From: Xanthomonas arboricola pv. populi
GTDB lineage: Bacteria; Pseudomonadota; Gammaproteobacteria; Xanthomonadales; Xanthomonadaceae
Direction: 5' to 3'
Assembly (NCBI RefSeq): GCF_002939945.1
Contig: NZ_MDEB01000003.1
Coordinates: forward strand, 314,547-378,546
Length of the DNA: 64,000 nt
Positions 27,630-36,954 of the stretch are shown in pieces (position 1 is the first letter of the stretch; every line of letters starts with the position of its first letter). The notes under the pieces were generated by a model. The model saw nothing but the letters and a program-made list of their open reading frames with translations. It did not search any database and was not told where the DNA came from. Both the position numbers and the translations under genes were made by a program.

Positions 27630-28089
27630 GGCGGGCGCGATCCGCCCCGATGGCACGGTGCTGGGCTTCGACGTGGGGTCGCGCCGGATCGGCGTGGCCG
27701 TCGGCACCGCGCTGGGCGCCGGCGCGCGTGCGGTGGCCGTCATCCATGTGCATGCCAACGGCCCCGATTGGGTCGCGCTGGATCGCGTGCACAAGCAATG
27801 GCGCCCCGACGGCCTGGTGATCGGCGACCCGCTGACCCTGGACGACAAGGATCAACCCGCACGCAAGCGCGCGCATGCCTTCGCCCGCCAACTGCGCCAG
27901 CGCTATGCGCTGCCGGTGGTGCTGATCGACGAGCGCTCCAGTTCGGTCGAAGCCGCGCAGCGTTTCGCGCGCGAGCGCGCCGATGGGCGCAAGCGCCGCC
28001 GCGATGCCGAGGCGCTGGACGCGATGGCGGCTGCCGTGATCGTCGAACGCTGGTTGGCCGCACCCGACCAAGCCACCCCTCTTCCCTGA
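27622..28089 (+). CDS. ruvX: pre-16S rRNA nuclease RuvX/YqgF
   Basis: 155 residues. YqgF has an RNase H fold and trims the 5' end of pre-16S rRNA; it was first annotated as a Holliday junction resolvase. The acidic triad is visible: Asp in [13 protein letters not shown], Glu in [13 protein letters not shown], and Asp in [18 protein letters not shown]. The N-terminus has a short extra segment ([10 protein letters not shown]), caused by the start inside yqgE. It overlaps yqgE by 8 bp and precedes pyrB by 15 bp, so all three probably share one mRNA. Confidence 0.95.
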   Translation: MPEAGAIRPDGTVLGFDVGSRRIGVAVGTALGAGARAVAVIHVHANGPDWVALDRVHKQWRPDGLVIGDPLTLDDKDQPARKRAHAFARQLRQRYALPVVLIDERSSSVEAAQRFARERADGRKRRRDAEALDAMAAAVIVERWLAAPDQATPLP

Positions 28090-28104
28090 CACTCCCGACC
28101 TGCG

Positions 28105-29052
28105 ATGACCACCATGCAACTCGATTCGGACGGACGCCTGCGCCACCTGCTCACCCTGGAAGGACTGCCGCGCGCCACGCTGCTGCAGCTACTCGATCGT
28201 GCCGGCCAGATCCGCGACGCGGCGGTGGGGCGCGTGGGCAAGCGCAGCGTGCTCGCCGGCACCGCGGTGTGCACGTTGTTCTTTGAACCGTCCACGCGTA
28301 CGCGCAGCTCGTTTCATCTGGCTGCGCAGCGGCTGGGTGCAGACGTGCTCAACTTCGATGCCTCCACCTCGTCCACCCGCAAGGGCGAGACCGCGCGCGA
28401 CACGCTGAAGAACCTCGAGGCGATGGGCGTGCGCGGCTTCGTGGTGCGCCATCCCGACGACGGTGCGGTGGAGGCGCTGGCCGCAGCCGCAGGCGAGGGC
28501 ACCGCCTTGATCAACGCCGGCGATGGACGCAGTTCGCATCCCACCCAGGGCCTGCTCGACATGCTCACCCTGCGCCAGGCCAAGGGCACCGATTTTTCCA
28601 AGCTCAAGGTGGTGATCGTTGGCGACGTGAAGCATTCGCGCGTGGCGCGCTCGGACCTGCATGCACTGCGCACGCTGGGCGCCGGCGAGATCCGCGTCTG
28701 CGGTCCGGCCAGCCTGCTGCCCGACGACGACATGCTGGACGGATGCGTGGTCGGCCAGGACTTCGACGCCATGCTGGACGGTGCCGACGCCTTGATGATG
28801 CTGCGCCTGCAGCGCGAGCGCATGGAAGAAGGCCTGGTGCCGTCGCTGGAGCAGTATCACGCCGGCTACGGACTCACCCGCGAGCGCCTGGCACGCGCCG
28901 GCCGTGACGCCGCCGTGCTGCATCCGGGCCCGATCAATCGCGGTGTGGAAATCACCGACGAAGTGGCCGACGGCGCGCAATCGTGCGTGCTGCGCCAGGT
29001 CGCCAACGGCGTGGCGGTGCGCATGGCCGTACTGGAAACCTTGCTCGGCTGA
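28105..29052 (+). CDS. pyrB: aspartate carbamoyltransferase catalytic subunit PyrB
   Basis: 315 residues. It condenses carbamoyl phosphate with aspartate in pyrimidine synthesis. Ligand motifs are complete: FFEPSTRTRSSF (carbamoyl phosphate), the mobile-loop Lys in STRKGETARD, HPTQGLLDMLT, and the C-terminal HPGPINRGVEI. No pyrI regulatory gene follows, and yqgF precedes it, which fits the class found in Pseudomonas and Xanthomonas where a dihydroorotase-like partner elsewhere may be used. An in-frame ATG three codons later is an alternative start. Confidence 0.97.
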   Translation: MTTMQLDSDGRLRHLLTLEGLPRATLLQLLDRAGQIRDAAVGRVGKRSVLAGTAVCTLFFEPSTRTRSSFHLAAQRLGADVLNFDASTSSTRKGETARDTLKNLEAMGVRGFVVRHPDDGAVEALAAAAGEGTALINAGDGRSSHPTQGLLDMLTLRQAKGTDFSKLKVVIVGDVKHSRVARSDLHALRTLGAGEIRVCGPASLLPDDDMLDGCVVGQDFDAMLDGADALMMLRLQRERMEEGLVPSLEQYHAGYGLTRERLARAGRDAAVLHPGPINRGVEITDEVADGAQSCVLRQVANGVAVRMAVLETLLG

Positions 29053-29171
29053 GCGAGCGCAGCAACGCGACCGCACACCCGCAATGCGGTCGCGGTCGCC
29101 GCCGGCCGAGCGTCTTCGCGCAGACGCTTGCAAAGCCCTTGCCATCAGAACGCACGCGCGGCCTGCTCTTA

Positions 29172-29202
29172 CGAGTCCCGAGTCCCGATTCCCGATTCCC
29201 GG
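29172..29202. repeat. heptamer repeat half-element, copy D (pyrB/osmC gap)
   Basis: Four to five units of the right-arm type (GAGTCCC, then GATTCCC) with no matching left arm nearby. It is a single arm, not a hairpin, unlike copies A to C. Confidence 0.75.
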
Positions 29203-29262
29203 CACCACGCCATAACATCCACTCGCCTATCGTGACGGCTCCTTTCATCGCAGGAGATCGCA

Positions 29263-29703
29263 ATGGGTATTTCACGTCACGCCACCGCTCACTGGGAAGG
29301 CGACCTCAAGACCGGCAAGGGCCAGCTCAGCACGCCGCAAAGCGGGCTGATGGACAAGACCCGCTACGCCTTCAACAGCCGTTTCGGCGACGAGAAAGGC
29401 ACCAACCCGGAAGAACTGATCGCCGCCGCGCATGCCGGCTGCTTCACCATGGCGCTGTCCGCACAGCTGAGCGAAGCCGGTTTTCCGCCGACCTCGCTGG
29501 ATACGCGCGCAGACGTGGACCTGTCGATGGAAGGCGGCCCGCAACTGTCGCAGATCCGCCTCAAGCTCAAGGCCGTGGTGCCGGGTATCGACGAAGCCAA
29601 GTTCCGCGAACTGGCCGACGTCGCGAAGAAGAACTGCCCGGTGTCCAAGGCGCTGAGCGCGGTGCCGATCAGCCTGGAAACCGAGTTTTCCAGCCAGGCG
29701 TGA
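29263..29703 (+). CDS. osmC: OsmC family peroxiredoxin
   Basis: 146 residues, matching OsmC (143 in E. coli). OsmC reduces organic hydroperoxides using two cysteines; here they are in HAGCFTMAL and KKNCPVSKALS, spaced as in the family, with ATAHWEGDLKTGKGQL as the typical N-terminus. The protein is a cytoplasmic dimer induced by osmotic and stationary-phase stress in other bacteria. The ATG follows GCAGGAGATCGCA, a good ribosome-binding site. It appears to be a single-gene unit downstream of pyrB with 210 bp between. Confidence 0.95.
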   Translation: MGISRHATAHWEGDLKTGKGQLSTPQSGLMDKTRYAFNSRFGDEKGTNPEELIAAAHAGCFTMALSAQLSEAGFPPTSLDTRADVDLSMEGGPQLSQIRLKLKAVVPGIDEAKFRELADVAKKNCPVSKALSAVPISLETEFSSQA

Positions 29704-29851
29704 TCCCACTGCGTGCGCTGGCGATGGCTGCCGGCGCACGCAGCTGGCGGCAACCTGAATAGGGCTTTGCAGGCGCGGTTCGGTTCAGGGCGGTTTCACT
29801 GGCGCAGGCCGAGCATCGGCAGCGTGTCCTCCCTGTGTAGAAGCTGCCGCA

Positions 29852-30448
29852 ATGAAAACTCTTGTGCTTGGTGCTCTGGTGATGGGTCTGGCAGTTGCAG
29901 GTAATGCAACGGCACAGCGCTATGACAGCGGCTACAACGGACGTGGCGGCTATGAGGATGGTCGTTACGAATACGCGCGGGTGGTGCGCGTGGATCCGAT
30001 CATCGTGACCGATGCGTACAACGAGCGCAGCAGCGAACGCTGCTACAACCGCCCGGCCGACGGCTACTACACCAGCAACGATGGCTATTACCGCGATGGC
30101 GGCAGCTACGGCCAGGCCGGCGTTTCCAATCGTGGGGTGGCCAGCGTGATCGGCGGGATCGCCGGTGCGGTGCTCGGCAGCCAGGTCGGTGGCGGCAATG
30201 GCCGTCTGGTCGGTACCGCAGTCGGCACCATGGCCGGTGTCGCGGCGGGCCGCTCGATCTACGAAGCCAATAATCGCAATCACCAGGGCAACGTCAGCGT
30301 CTGCGAGCCGGTGTCCTACCGCCGCGAACGCGATCGTGTCGATGGCTATGACGTGACCTACGAATACGCGGGCCGCACCTATCACACGCGTAGCGACTAC
30401 AACCCGGGCGATCGCATCCGCGTACGCGTGGACGTGCGTCCCGACTGA
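29852..30448 (+). CDS. exported glycine-zipper 2TM domain protein
   Basis: 198 residues. A signal peptide of about 21 residues (MKTLVLGALVMGLAVAGNATA) precedes a Tyr/Gly/Asp-rich segment, then a glycine zipper (VIGGIAGAVLGSQVGGGNGR and the following AVGTMAGVAAGRSIYE) of the 17-kDa antigen type that inserts in the outer membrane. The C-terminal part (CEPVSYRRERDRVDGYDVTY, YNPGDRIRVRVDV) is a small beta domain. No lipobox is seen. Function is unknown; members are envelope-stress-linked. It ends before a strong terminator, so it is monocistronic. Confidence 0.85.
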   Translation: MKTLVLGALVMGLAVAGNATAQRYDSGYNGRGGYEDGRYEYARVVRVDPIIVTDAYNERSSERCYNRPADGYYTSNDGYYRDGGSYGQAGVSNRGVASVIGGIAGAVLGSQVGGGNGRLVGTAVGTMAGVAAGRSIYEANNRNHQGNVSVCEPVSYRRERDRVDGYDVTYEYAGRTYHTRSDYNPGDRIRVRVDVRPD

Positions 30449-30508
30449 CCGGTGCGCTGTCGCGCTCTGCGGTCAGGCGATCGACATCGGCCGGTTGAAT
30501 GAAGCAGA

Positions 30509-30533
30509 CGCTGCGGAAAACCGCAGCGTTTTT
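30509..30533 (+). terminator. rho-independent terminator after the glycine-zipper gene
   Basis: A perfect 8-bp stem (CGCTGCGG and complement) with an AAAA loop, followed by five T. It lies about 60 bp after the stop codon and also marks the converging end of the PhzF genes. Confidence 0.9.
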
Positions 30534-30575
30534 GTTCCCGCGCAGGCACCCTTCAGCCGGTGGGATCAGGCTCGG

Positions 30576-31457
30576 TCATGTCCAATCCAGCGTGCCGCGA
30601 ATCACCGTCTGCACCTGGCCGCCAGACCATGCATCGCCATTCGCATCGACAAGCAACTCCAGCAAGGCGTCGAAGCCGATCTCGCGGCCCTGGCTGACCA
30701 CGTAGCGGCGTTCCTTGCCCGGCAATGCGTTGCGACTGTCCAGCCAGGCCGCAAGCACCGCATTGGCCGCGCCGGAGGCGGCATCTTCGAAGCGCCGGCC
30801 ATTGCCGACGAAGGCACGCACCGCCAGATCGTAGGCGCCGGGCGCTGCGGCGCCGGCATAGGCGAACACACCCATGCTGCCGGTGGATTCGGCCAGCGCG
30901 GCGATCGCGTCCCAATCCGGATGCAGGCCGCGCAGTGCCGCTTCGCTGGCCAGTTCCACCACCCACCAGGTGCGGCCGCCGTCCATCAACGCGGGCGGCA
31001 GTCCGCCGAGGGGCCAGCCGCGCAATGCCTCGCGCAGGCGCGGGTCGTTGGCCTGCACCTGCTCGGCCACGCGCGCGCGCGGGGTACGGATGGCGATGCT
31101 GCGGTGACCTGCGATCTGCTCCACGCGCAGCGGCAGCTGGCCGGCGATGCCGTCCTGGATCAGCACGCCGTCGTTGGGCGCGGCCAGGCCGGCCTCCAGC
31201 ACCGCGTGTGCGGTGCCGACGCTGGGGTGGCCGGCAAACGGTACTTCTTTGTGCGGGGAAAACATCCGCAGCCGATAACTGCTGTGCGCATCCGGTGCCG
31301 CAAACACGAAGGTGGTTTCCGGCAGTTTGGTCCAGCGTGCGATGGCCTGCATCGCGGCATCGTCCAGGCCTTCGGCATCCAGCACCACCGCCAGCGGGTT
31401 GCCGCTGCCCGGGCGGGCGGAGAACACATCCAGTTGCAGGAAACGGCGGGTGGTCAT
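30576..31457 (-). CDS. PhzF-family isomerase-like protein (first of pair)
   Basis: 293 residues with the two-lobed diaminopimelate-epimerase fold. The catalytic Glu of the PhzF family is present in LPETTFVF, with FAGHPSVGTAH and EDAASGAANAV as the substrate and lobe motifs. No phenazine genes are near, so this is a general PhzF/YddE-type protein of unknown substrate. It lies 31 bp after a second PhzF gene on the same strand; the pair share the opening LQLDVF and about the same length, so they probably arose by tandem duplication and then diverged. Confidence 0.88.
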   Translation of the reverse strand: MTTRRFLQLDVFSARPGSGNPLAVVLDAEGLDDAAMQAIARWTKLPETTFVFAAPDAHSSYRLRMFSPHKEVPFAGHPSVGTAHAVLEAGLAAPNDGVLIQDGIAGQLPLRVEQIAGHRSIAIRTPRARVAEQVQANDPRLREALRGWPLGGLPPALMDGGRTWWVVELASEAALRGLHPDWDAIAALAESTGSMGVFAYAGAAAPGAYDLAVRAFVGNGRRFEDAASGAANAVLAAWLDSRNALPGKERRYVVSQGREIGFDALLELLVDANGDAWSGGQVQTVIRGTLDWT

Positions 31458-31488
31458 GGTGGCGGGTCCGCGAACAGGGCGCGGCAGC

Positions 31489-32367
31489 TTACCAATCGAT
31501 GCGGCCTTCGATCACTTGCCTGGTGGTGCCGCCGATCCACACTTCGCCTTCGTGATCCACCTCCACGTGCACGCGGCCGTCGCGGCCGACCTCGCGGCCC
31601 TGGCTGGCGACATAGCGCGACGCCTCGCCCGGAACGCGGCCTTCACCGTGCAGGCGTGCGGCAATGCAGGCGTTGGCGCTGCCGGTGACCGGATCTTCCC
31701 CAATGCCGTCGCCGGGGCAGAACGCGCGCACCACCAGGTCCGCGTCGCCGTTGGCCTGCGGCGCGTAGATGGCCAGGCCGGTGGCCGCGCTGGCCTGGGT
31801 CAGGCGGGTGATCGCAGCCAGATCGGGTGTCGCCTGCCGCACCACTTGCGCGTCGGCCAGTTCCAGCAGCCACCAGCCCGGGCCGTTGTTCCACAGTGCG
31901 GCCGGGCGTTCGGCCATGCGCAGGCCGGCGCAGGCATCGCGCAACGCGGCAACATGCACATCGCCGGTTTCGATCGCTTGCGCACGCGGTGCCTGCAGCC
32001 GCACCAGCAGGGCGCCATGCCGGTCGACCACCTGCACCGGCAGCACGCCCGCCGCACATTGCTGGCGCATCCGGCCGTCCGGCTTGAACGCCACCAGCCC
32101 GTGGGTTGCCGCCGCCCATGCGGCGCCGACGCTGGGGTGGCCGGCGAATGGCAGCTCGGCGCGCGGGGTGAAGATGCGGATGTGGTAATCCGCATCGGGC
32201 GCGCTGACCGGCAGGAAAAAAATCGTCTCCGACAGGTTCAGCCAGGCGGCGATCCGCTGCATCTGCCCGGACGACAACGTCTGCGCGTTGAGGACCACGC
32301 CCAACGGATTGCCGTTGCCGTGCTGGCCGCCGAAGACATCCAATTGCAGGTAGAGGTGCTTGCTCAT
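31489..32367 (-). CDS. PhzF-family isomerase-like protein (second of pair)
   Basis: 292 residues from the ATG at 32365-32367 (MSKHLYLQLDVFGGQ); the longer frame adds a low-likelihood stretch. The catalytic Glu sits in LNLSETIFFLP, with FAGHPSVGAAW and EDPVTGSANAC as in the neighbour. The family isomerises or epimerises small acids; the true substrate is unknown. It is upstream of the other PhzF gene in the same unit and divergent from lysAC with 183 bp between starts. The two copies differ enough that they likely act on different substrates (inference). Confidence 0.88.
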   Translation of the reverse strand: MSKHLYLQLDVFGGQHGNGNPLGVVLNAQTLSSGQMQRIAAWLNLSETIFFLPVSAPDADYHIRIFTPRAELPFAGHPSVGAAWAAATHGLVAFKPDGRMRQQCAAGVLPVQVVDRHGALLVRLQAPRAQAIETGDVHVAALRDACAGLRMAERPAALWNNGPGWWLLELADAQVVRQATPDLAAITRLTQASAATGLAIYAPQANGDADLVVRAFCPGDGIGEDPVTGSANACIAARLHGEGRVPGEASRYVASQGREVGRDGRVHVEVDHEGEVWIGGTTRQVIEGRIDW

Positions 32368-32488
32368 GGGTGTGGATCTCGATCGATGGAATGCGCGTGG
32401 ATGGTTGCAGCGCAAACCGTTGCGGTGATGGAAGCGGCCGCCGGCATGCTGTAACCGCACGCGGGGTCATGCGGGCGACATTGGCAGT

Positions 32489-32524
32489 AGAATCGGAGGT
32501 TCCGCCCGGCGTACCGGGCGTTTT
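32489..32524 (+). promoter_or_regulatory. lysAC leader: -10 box and hairpin with short T run
   Basis: TAGAAT at 32489-32494 fits a -10 box. Just after the expected start site a perfect 7-bp stem (CGCCCGG at 32503-32509 with its complement at 32514-32520), a 4-base loop and TTTT form a terminator-like hairpin 27 bp before the lysAC ATG. It could be an attenuator or a 5' protective stem; no leader peptide rich in Lys or Thr was found. Confidence 0.5.
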
Positions 32525-32550
32525 CCCCCTTATCCTAAACGCCTATCTCC

Positions 32551-35160
32551 ATGTCAGCTCCCCACTCTACCGATCGTTGGATCGTCCTCAAGTTCGGCGG
32601 CACCTCGGTGTCGCGTCGTCATCGCTGGGACACGATTGGAAAACTGGCGAGCAAACGGGCCGAGGAAACCGGTGGCCGTGTGCTGGTGGTGGTGTCTGCA
32701 CTGTCGGGCGTGACCAACGAACTCACCGCGATCGCCGATGGCGCCGCCGACAGCGCGCAGCGCGTTGCCGCGCTGGAGCAGCGTCACCGCCAATTCCTGG
32801 CCGAGCTGGAACTGGATGCCGATGCGGTGCTGGGCGAGCGCCTGGCCGCCTTGCATGCATTGATCGGCGACGCGCGCGCGGCGACGCGCACGCTGGACTG
32901 GCAGGCCGAGGTACTGGGGCAGGGCGAGTTGCTGTCTTCCACCATCGGTGCGGCCTATCTGCATGCCAGCGGCCTGGACATGGGCTGGCTGGATGCGCGC
33001 CAATGGCTGTCGGCGCTGCCGCCGCAGCCCAATCAGAGCGAATGGTCCAAGCGCCTGTCGGTGTCCTGCCAATGGCAGTCCGACGCCGACTGGCGCGCGC
33101 GTTTCGATGTGCAGCCCACGCGGTTGTTGATCACCCAGGGCTTCATTTCGCGGCACGCCGATGGCGGCACCGCGATCCTGGGGCGTGGCGGTTCGGATAC
33201 CTCGGCGGCGTATTTCGGTGCGCTGCTCGGCGCCAGCCGGGTGGAAATCTGGACCGACGTGCCCGGCATGTTCAGCGCCAATCCCAAAGAGGTGCCGGAC
33301 GCGCGGCTGCTGACCCGCCTGGACTATTACGAAGCGCAGGAAATCGCCACCACCGGCGCCAAGGTGCTGCATCCGCGCTCGATCAAGCCATGCCGCGATT
33401 CCGGTGTGCCGATGGCGATCCTGGATACCGAGCGCCCCGATCTGCCGGGCACCAGCATCGACGGCAATGCCGAGCCGGTGCCGGGCGTCAAGGCGATCAG
33501 CCGGCGTAACGGCATCGTGCTGGTGTCGATGGAAGGCATCGGCATGTGGCAGCAGGTGGGCTTCCTGGCCGATGTGTTTACGCTGTTCAAGAAGCATGGC
33601 CTGTCGGTGGACCTGATCGGTTCGGCCGAGACCAATGTCACCGTGTCACTGGACCCGTCCGAGAACCTGGTCAACACCGATGTGCTGGCGGCGTTGTCGG
33701 CCGATCTGTCGCAGATCTGCAAGGTCAAGATCATTGTTCCCTGCGCGGCGATCACCCTGGTCGGGCGCGGCATGCGCTCGCTGCTGCACAAGCTCTCCGA
33801 TGTGTGGGCCACGTTCGGGCAGGAGCGCGTGCACATGATTTCGCAGTCGTCCAACGACCTGAATCTGACCTTCGTCATCGACGAAGCCGATGCCGATGGC
33901 TTGCTGCCGATCCTGCATGCGGAATTGATCGACAGCGGCGCGATGCCGGTGAGCGAAGGCGAGGTGTTCGGGCCGCGTTGGCGCGAAATCATCGGCTCGG
34001 TGCGGCCGCGGCCCACGCCGTGGTGGCATGCCGAGCGCGCGCATCTGCTGACGCTGTCCAAGGCCGGTACGCCGCGTTACGTCTATCACCTGCCCACGGT
34101 GCGCGCGCGTGCGCAGGCGCTGGCGCAGATCGCGGCGGTGGATCAGCGCTATTACGCGATCAAGGCCAATGCGCATCCCGCTATCCTGATGGCACTGGAA
34201 CAGGCCGGGTTCGGCCTGGAATGCGTCTCGCACGGCGAGCTGCGCCGCGTGTTCGACACCTTGCCCGAGCTGTCGCCGCGGCGCGTGCTGTTCACGCCGA
34301 GTTTCGCGCCCAAGGCCGAATACGAAGCCGGATTCGCGCTGGGCGTGACTGTCACCGTGGACAACGTCGAAGCATTACGGCGCTGGCCGGAGGTGTTCCG
34401 CGGCCGCAACGTGTGGCTGCGCATCGACCTTGGGCATGGCGACGGGCACCACGAGAAGGTCAACACCGGCGGCAAGGCGTCCAAGTTCGGGTTGTCGTCC
34501 ACGCGGGTGGACGAGTTCGTGGAAGTGGCGCGCTCGCTCGAAGTCACCATCACCGGCGTGCATGCGCACCTGGGCAGTGGCGTGGAGACCGGCGAGCACT
34601 GGCGGATGATGTACGACGAACTGGCCGGCTTTGCGCGCCGCATCGGCACGGTGGAGACCATCGACATCGGTGGCGGGCTGCCGATTCCCTACAGCGCCGA
34701 GGACGAGCCGTTCGATCTGGAGGTGTGGGCCAAGGGTCTGGCCGAGGTCAAGGCCGTGCACCCGGGTTACCGGCTGGCGATCGAACCGGGCCGCTACCTG
34801 GTGGCCGAAGCCGGCGTGCTGCTGGCGCAGGTGACCCAGGTGATCGAAAAGGACGGCGTGCAGCGCGTGGGCCTGGATGCGGGCATGAACACGCTGATCC
34901 GCCCCGCGTTGTACGACGCCTGGCACGACATCGAAAACCTCAGCCAGCTCGACGCGCCGGCCGATGACAGCTTCGATATCGTCGGGCCGATCTGCGAATC
35001 CTCCGACGTGTTCGGCAAGCGCCGTCGTCTGCCTGCCGCCACCGCGCCGGGCGATGTGATGCTGGTGGCCGATGCCGGCGCCTACGGCTATTCGATGGCC
35101 AGCAGCTACAACCAGCGCGAATTGCCGCGCGAAGAGGTGATCGATGCGCCCGCAGGCTGA
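32551..35160 (+). CDS. lysAC: fused aspartate kinase / diaminopimelate decarboxylase
   Basis: 869 residues joining the first and last enzymes of the lysine pathway. The aspartokinase half (about 1-455) has VLKFGGTSVSRRHRW, GRGGSDTSAAYFGALLGA, WTDVPGMFSANP and two ACT domains (GLSVDLIGSAETNVTVSLD marks one), which should give feedback control by lysine or threonine. The decarboxylase half (about 490-869) has the PLP Lys in YYAIKANAHP, HLGSGVETGEHW, DIGGGLPIPY and the CESSDVFGK active-site Cys. This fusion is known in Xanthomonas and Xylella. It is the first gene of a coupled operon with murL and murD2. The end overlaps the next gene by 17 bp. Confidence 0.97.
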   Translation: MSAPHSTDRWIVLKFGGTSVSRRHRWDTIGKLASKRAEETGGRVLVVVSALSGVTNELTAIADGAADSAQRVAALEQRHRQFLAELELDADAVLGERLAALHALIGDARAATRTLDWQAEVLGQGELLSSTIGAAYLHASGLDMGWLDARQWLSALPPQPNQSEWSKRLSVSCQWQSDADWRARFDVQPTRLLITQGFISRHADGGTAILGRGGSDTSAAYFGALLGASRVEIWTDVPGMFSANPKEVPDARLLTRLDYYEAQEIATTGAKVLHPRSIKPCRDSGVPMAILDTERPDLPGTSIDGNAEPVPGVKAISRRNGIVLVSMEGIGMWQQVGFLADVFTLFKKHGLSVDLIGSAETNVTVSLDPSENLVNTDVLAALSADLSQICKVKIIVPCAAITLVGRGMRSLLHKLSDVWATFGQERVHMISQSSNDLNLTFVIDEADADGLLPILHAELIDSGAMPVSEGEVFGPRWREIIGSVRPRPTPWWHAERAHLLTLSKAGTPRYVYHLPTVRARAQALAQIAAVDQRYYAIKANAHPAILMALEQAGFGLECVSHGELRRVFDTLPELSPRRVLFTPSFAPKAEYEAGFALGVTVTVDNVEALRRWPEVFRGRNVWLRIDLGHGDGHHEKVNTGGKASKFGLSSTRVDEFVEVARSLEVTITGVHAHLGSGVETGEHWRMMYDELAGFARRIGTVETIDIGGGLPIPYSAEDEPFDLEVWAKGLAEVKAVHPGYRLAIEPGRYLVAEAGVLLAQVTQVIEKDGVQRVGLDAGMNTLIRPALYDAWHDIENLSQLDAPADDSFDIVGPICESSDVFGKRRRLPAATAPGDVMLVADAGAYGYSMASSYNQRELPREEVIDAPAG

Positions 35161-35602
35161 GTTCATTGCGCTCAGTACGCTGGCCGGTGGCGCAGCGGTG
35201 GTGTTTGCCACCGCGATCGACCAGGTGGGCCTGCGCGTGCCGTGGACCGACAGTTTCAAGTGGGCGCTGCCTGCGTTGATCGCGGCCGGCATCGGTGCGT
35301 GCCTGGCCGGGCGCTGGCAGCGGCGTCGCGATGTGCTGCCGCCTGCGCGCAGAAGCGGCGGCATGGCGGTGCGCACGGTGCTGCTGAGTGCGCTGAGCTA
35401 TGTGCCGGCGGTGGCGCTGTATGTTGCGCTCGCCTTCGCGCTGTCTGGCGAAGCGCAGGCCAGCAGTCTCGATTTTCTGTCGCTGGCGGTGCTGTTCGGC
35501 TGCCTGCCGTTGCTATGGGCTGCGGTGCCGTTTTCCATGATTGAATATGTCCTGTGCCGACGTTATCTGCGTCGCGTACGTGTTCCTGCAGGTAGTCCAT
35601 GA
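35144..35602 (+). CDS. four-helix integral membrane protein of unknown function in the murL operon
   Basis: 152 residues, not recognised as a named family. Four membrane helices are visible (about 7-29, 40-58, 75-97, 105-128), joined by an Arg-rich loop (RWQRRR then ARRSGG) and ending in a basic CRRYLRRVRV tail, so the tail is probably cytoplasmic. The start overlaps the lysAC end by 17 bp and its stop overlaps murL by 4 bp (ATGA), so it is translated in step with both. The fixed placement between diaminopimelate synthesis and the D-Glu epimerase suggests a role in precursor handling at the membrane, but nothing in the sequence shows an activity. Confidence 0.82.
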   Translation: MRPQAEFIALSTLAGGAAVVFATAIDQVGLRVPWTDSFKWALPALIAAGIGACLAGRWQRRRDVLPPARRSGGMAVRTVLLSALSYVPAVALYVALAFALSGEAQASSLDFLSLAVLFGCLPLLWAAVPFSMIEYVLCRRYLRRVRVPAGSP

Positions 35603-36954
35603 GCGCTTTCGACAAACACCAGATCTCCACCTTCCGTTTCGTGCGTTGTGCACTCGACGCGCACACCGGCGTGGCGACGCTGGTGTATGCCTTCGATCAA
35701 GGGCCGGAGCTGGTCGAGACCGTCGCGGTGCCGGGCGCGCCCTTCGCGCTGGACGGCGCGAAGGGCGCTGCCGTGCAACAGGCGCTGCGCCTGCTGCACC
35801 TCATCGCCGGCGTCAGTTATTTCAAGGCGGCGGTGCCGCCGGCCATTGCCATTGACAGCTACAGCATCGATGCCGATACCGCTGCGCTGGTGGAAAGCGT
35901 CTACCTGCACGGCCTGGGCGAGTTCGCCTATCGCAATGGCTTGAACCTGCACGGCAAGATCCGCTTTCCGGTGGCTGCACCGGCAACTGCCGATGCGCCG
36001 GCGCTGGGCCTGCGCGAGCATGCGTTGGTTGCGATCGGTGGCGGCAAGGATTCGCTGGTCAGTATCGAAGCGCTGCGGCACGCCGGCATCGATCAGACCG
36101 TCAGCTGGATCGGCGGCTCGCAGCTGATCCGTGCCTGCGCCGAGCGCACCGGTTTGCCGGTGCTCAATATCGGCCGCGTGCTGGCGCCGGAACTGTTCGA
36201 GCTCAATCGCCAGGGGGCGTGGAACGGGCATATCCCGGTCACCGCGGTGAACTCGGCCATCCTGGTACTGTCCGCCCTGCTCAATGGCGTGGACCAGGTG
36301 GTGTTTTCCAACGAGCGCTCGGCCAGTTACGGCAGCCAGATTCCCGGCACCGGCGAGGTCAATCACCAGTGGTCCAAGGGCTGGGCGTTCGAGCAGGCGT
36401 TCGGCGATTACGTGCAGCGGCACGTGGCGGCCGACCTGCGCTATTACTCGTTGCTGCGGCCGTTGTCGGAGCTGGCGGTGGCGCGCCAGTTCGCCAAGAC
36501 CGACCACTACGACGCGCATTTTTCCAGCTGCAACCGCAACTTCCACATCATGGGCGAGCGCCCGGTGCATCGCTGGTGCGGGGTCTGCCCGAAGTGCCAT
36601 TTCGTGTTCCTGGCATTGGCACCGTTCATGCCCAAGACGCGCCTGGTCAAGATCTTCGGGCGCAATCTGCTCGACGATGCAAGCCAGGCCGGCGGCTACG
36701 ATGCGCTGCTGGAATTCCAGGACCACAAGCCGTTCGAATGCGTCGGCGAAGGCCGCGAATCGCGCGCGGCAATGGCGGTGCTGGCCAGCCGTGCCGAATG
36801 GAAGGAAGACGCGCTGGTGATGCGTTTCATCCGCGAGATCCAGCCGCAGCTGGACCAGCAGGCATTGCAGCTGGAGCCGTTGCTGGCCATCGACGGCGAG
36901 CACCGGATTCCGTCGGCGCTGTGGGAGCGCGTGCGTGCGCATTTCGCAGCTTGA
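35599..36954 (+). CDS. murL: UDP-MurNAc-L-Ala-L-Glu epimerase MurL
   Basis: 451 residues. MurL, first shown in Xanthomonas oryzae, uses ATP to invert the terminal L-Glu of UDP-MurNAc-L-Ala-L-Glu to D-Glu, so that no free D-Glu from a racemase is needed. The ATP-pyrophosphatase-like motif [13 protein letters not shown] lies near residue 150. SNERSASYG near 236 and a Cys/His-rich block near 314-335 (C-N-R-N-F-H, then C-G-V-C-P-K-C-H) are the other conserved marks. It starts inside the end of the membrane-protein gene and overlaps murD2 by 20 bp, matching the function. Assignment rests on gene order plus these motifs. Confidence 0.9.
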   Translation: MSAFDKHQISTFRFVRCALDAHTGVATLVYAFDQGPELVETVAVPGAPFALDGAKGAAVQQALRLLHLIAGVSYFKAAVPPAIAIDSYSIDADTAALVESVYLHGLGEFAYRNGLNLHGKIRFPVAAPATADAPALGLREHALVAIGGGKDSLVSIEALRHAGIDQTVSWIGGSQLIRACAERTGLPVLNIGRVLAPELFELNRQGAWNGHIPVTAVNSAILVLSALLNGVDQVVFSNERSASYGSQIPGTGEVNHQWSKGWAFEQAFGDYVQRHVAADLRYYSLLRPLSELAVARQFAKTDHYDAHFSSCNRNFHIMGERPVHRWCGVCPKCHFVFLALAPFMPKTRLVKIFGRNLLDDASQAGGYDALLEFQDHKPFECVGEGRESRAAMAVLASRAEWKEDALVMRFIREIQPQLDQQALQLEPLLAIDGEHRIPSALWERVRAHFAA

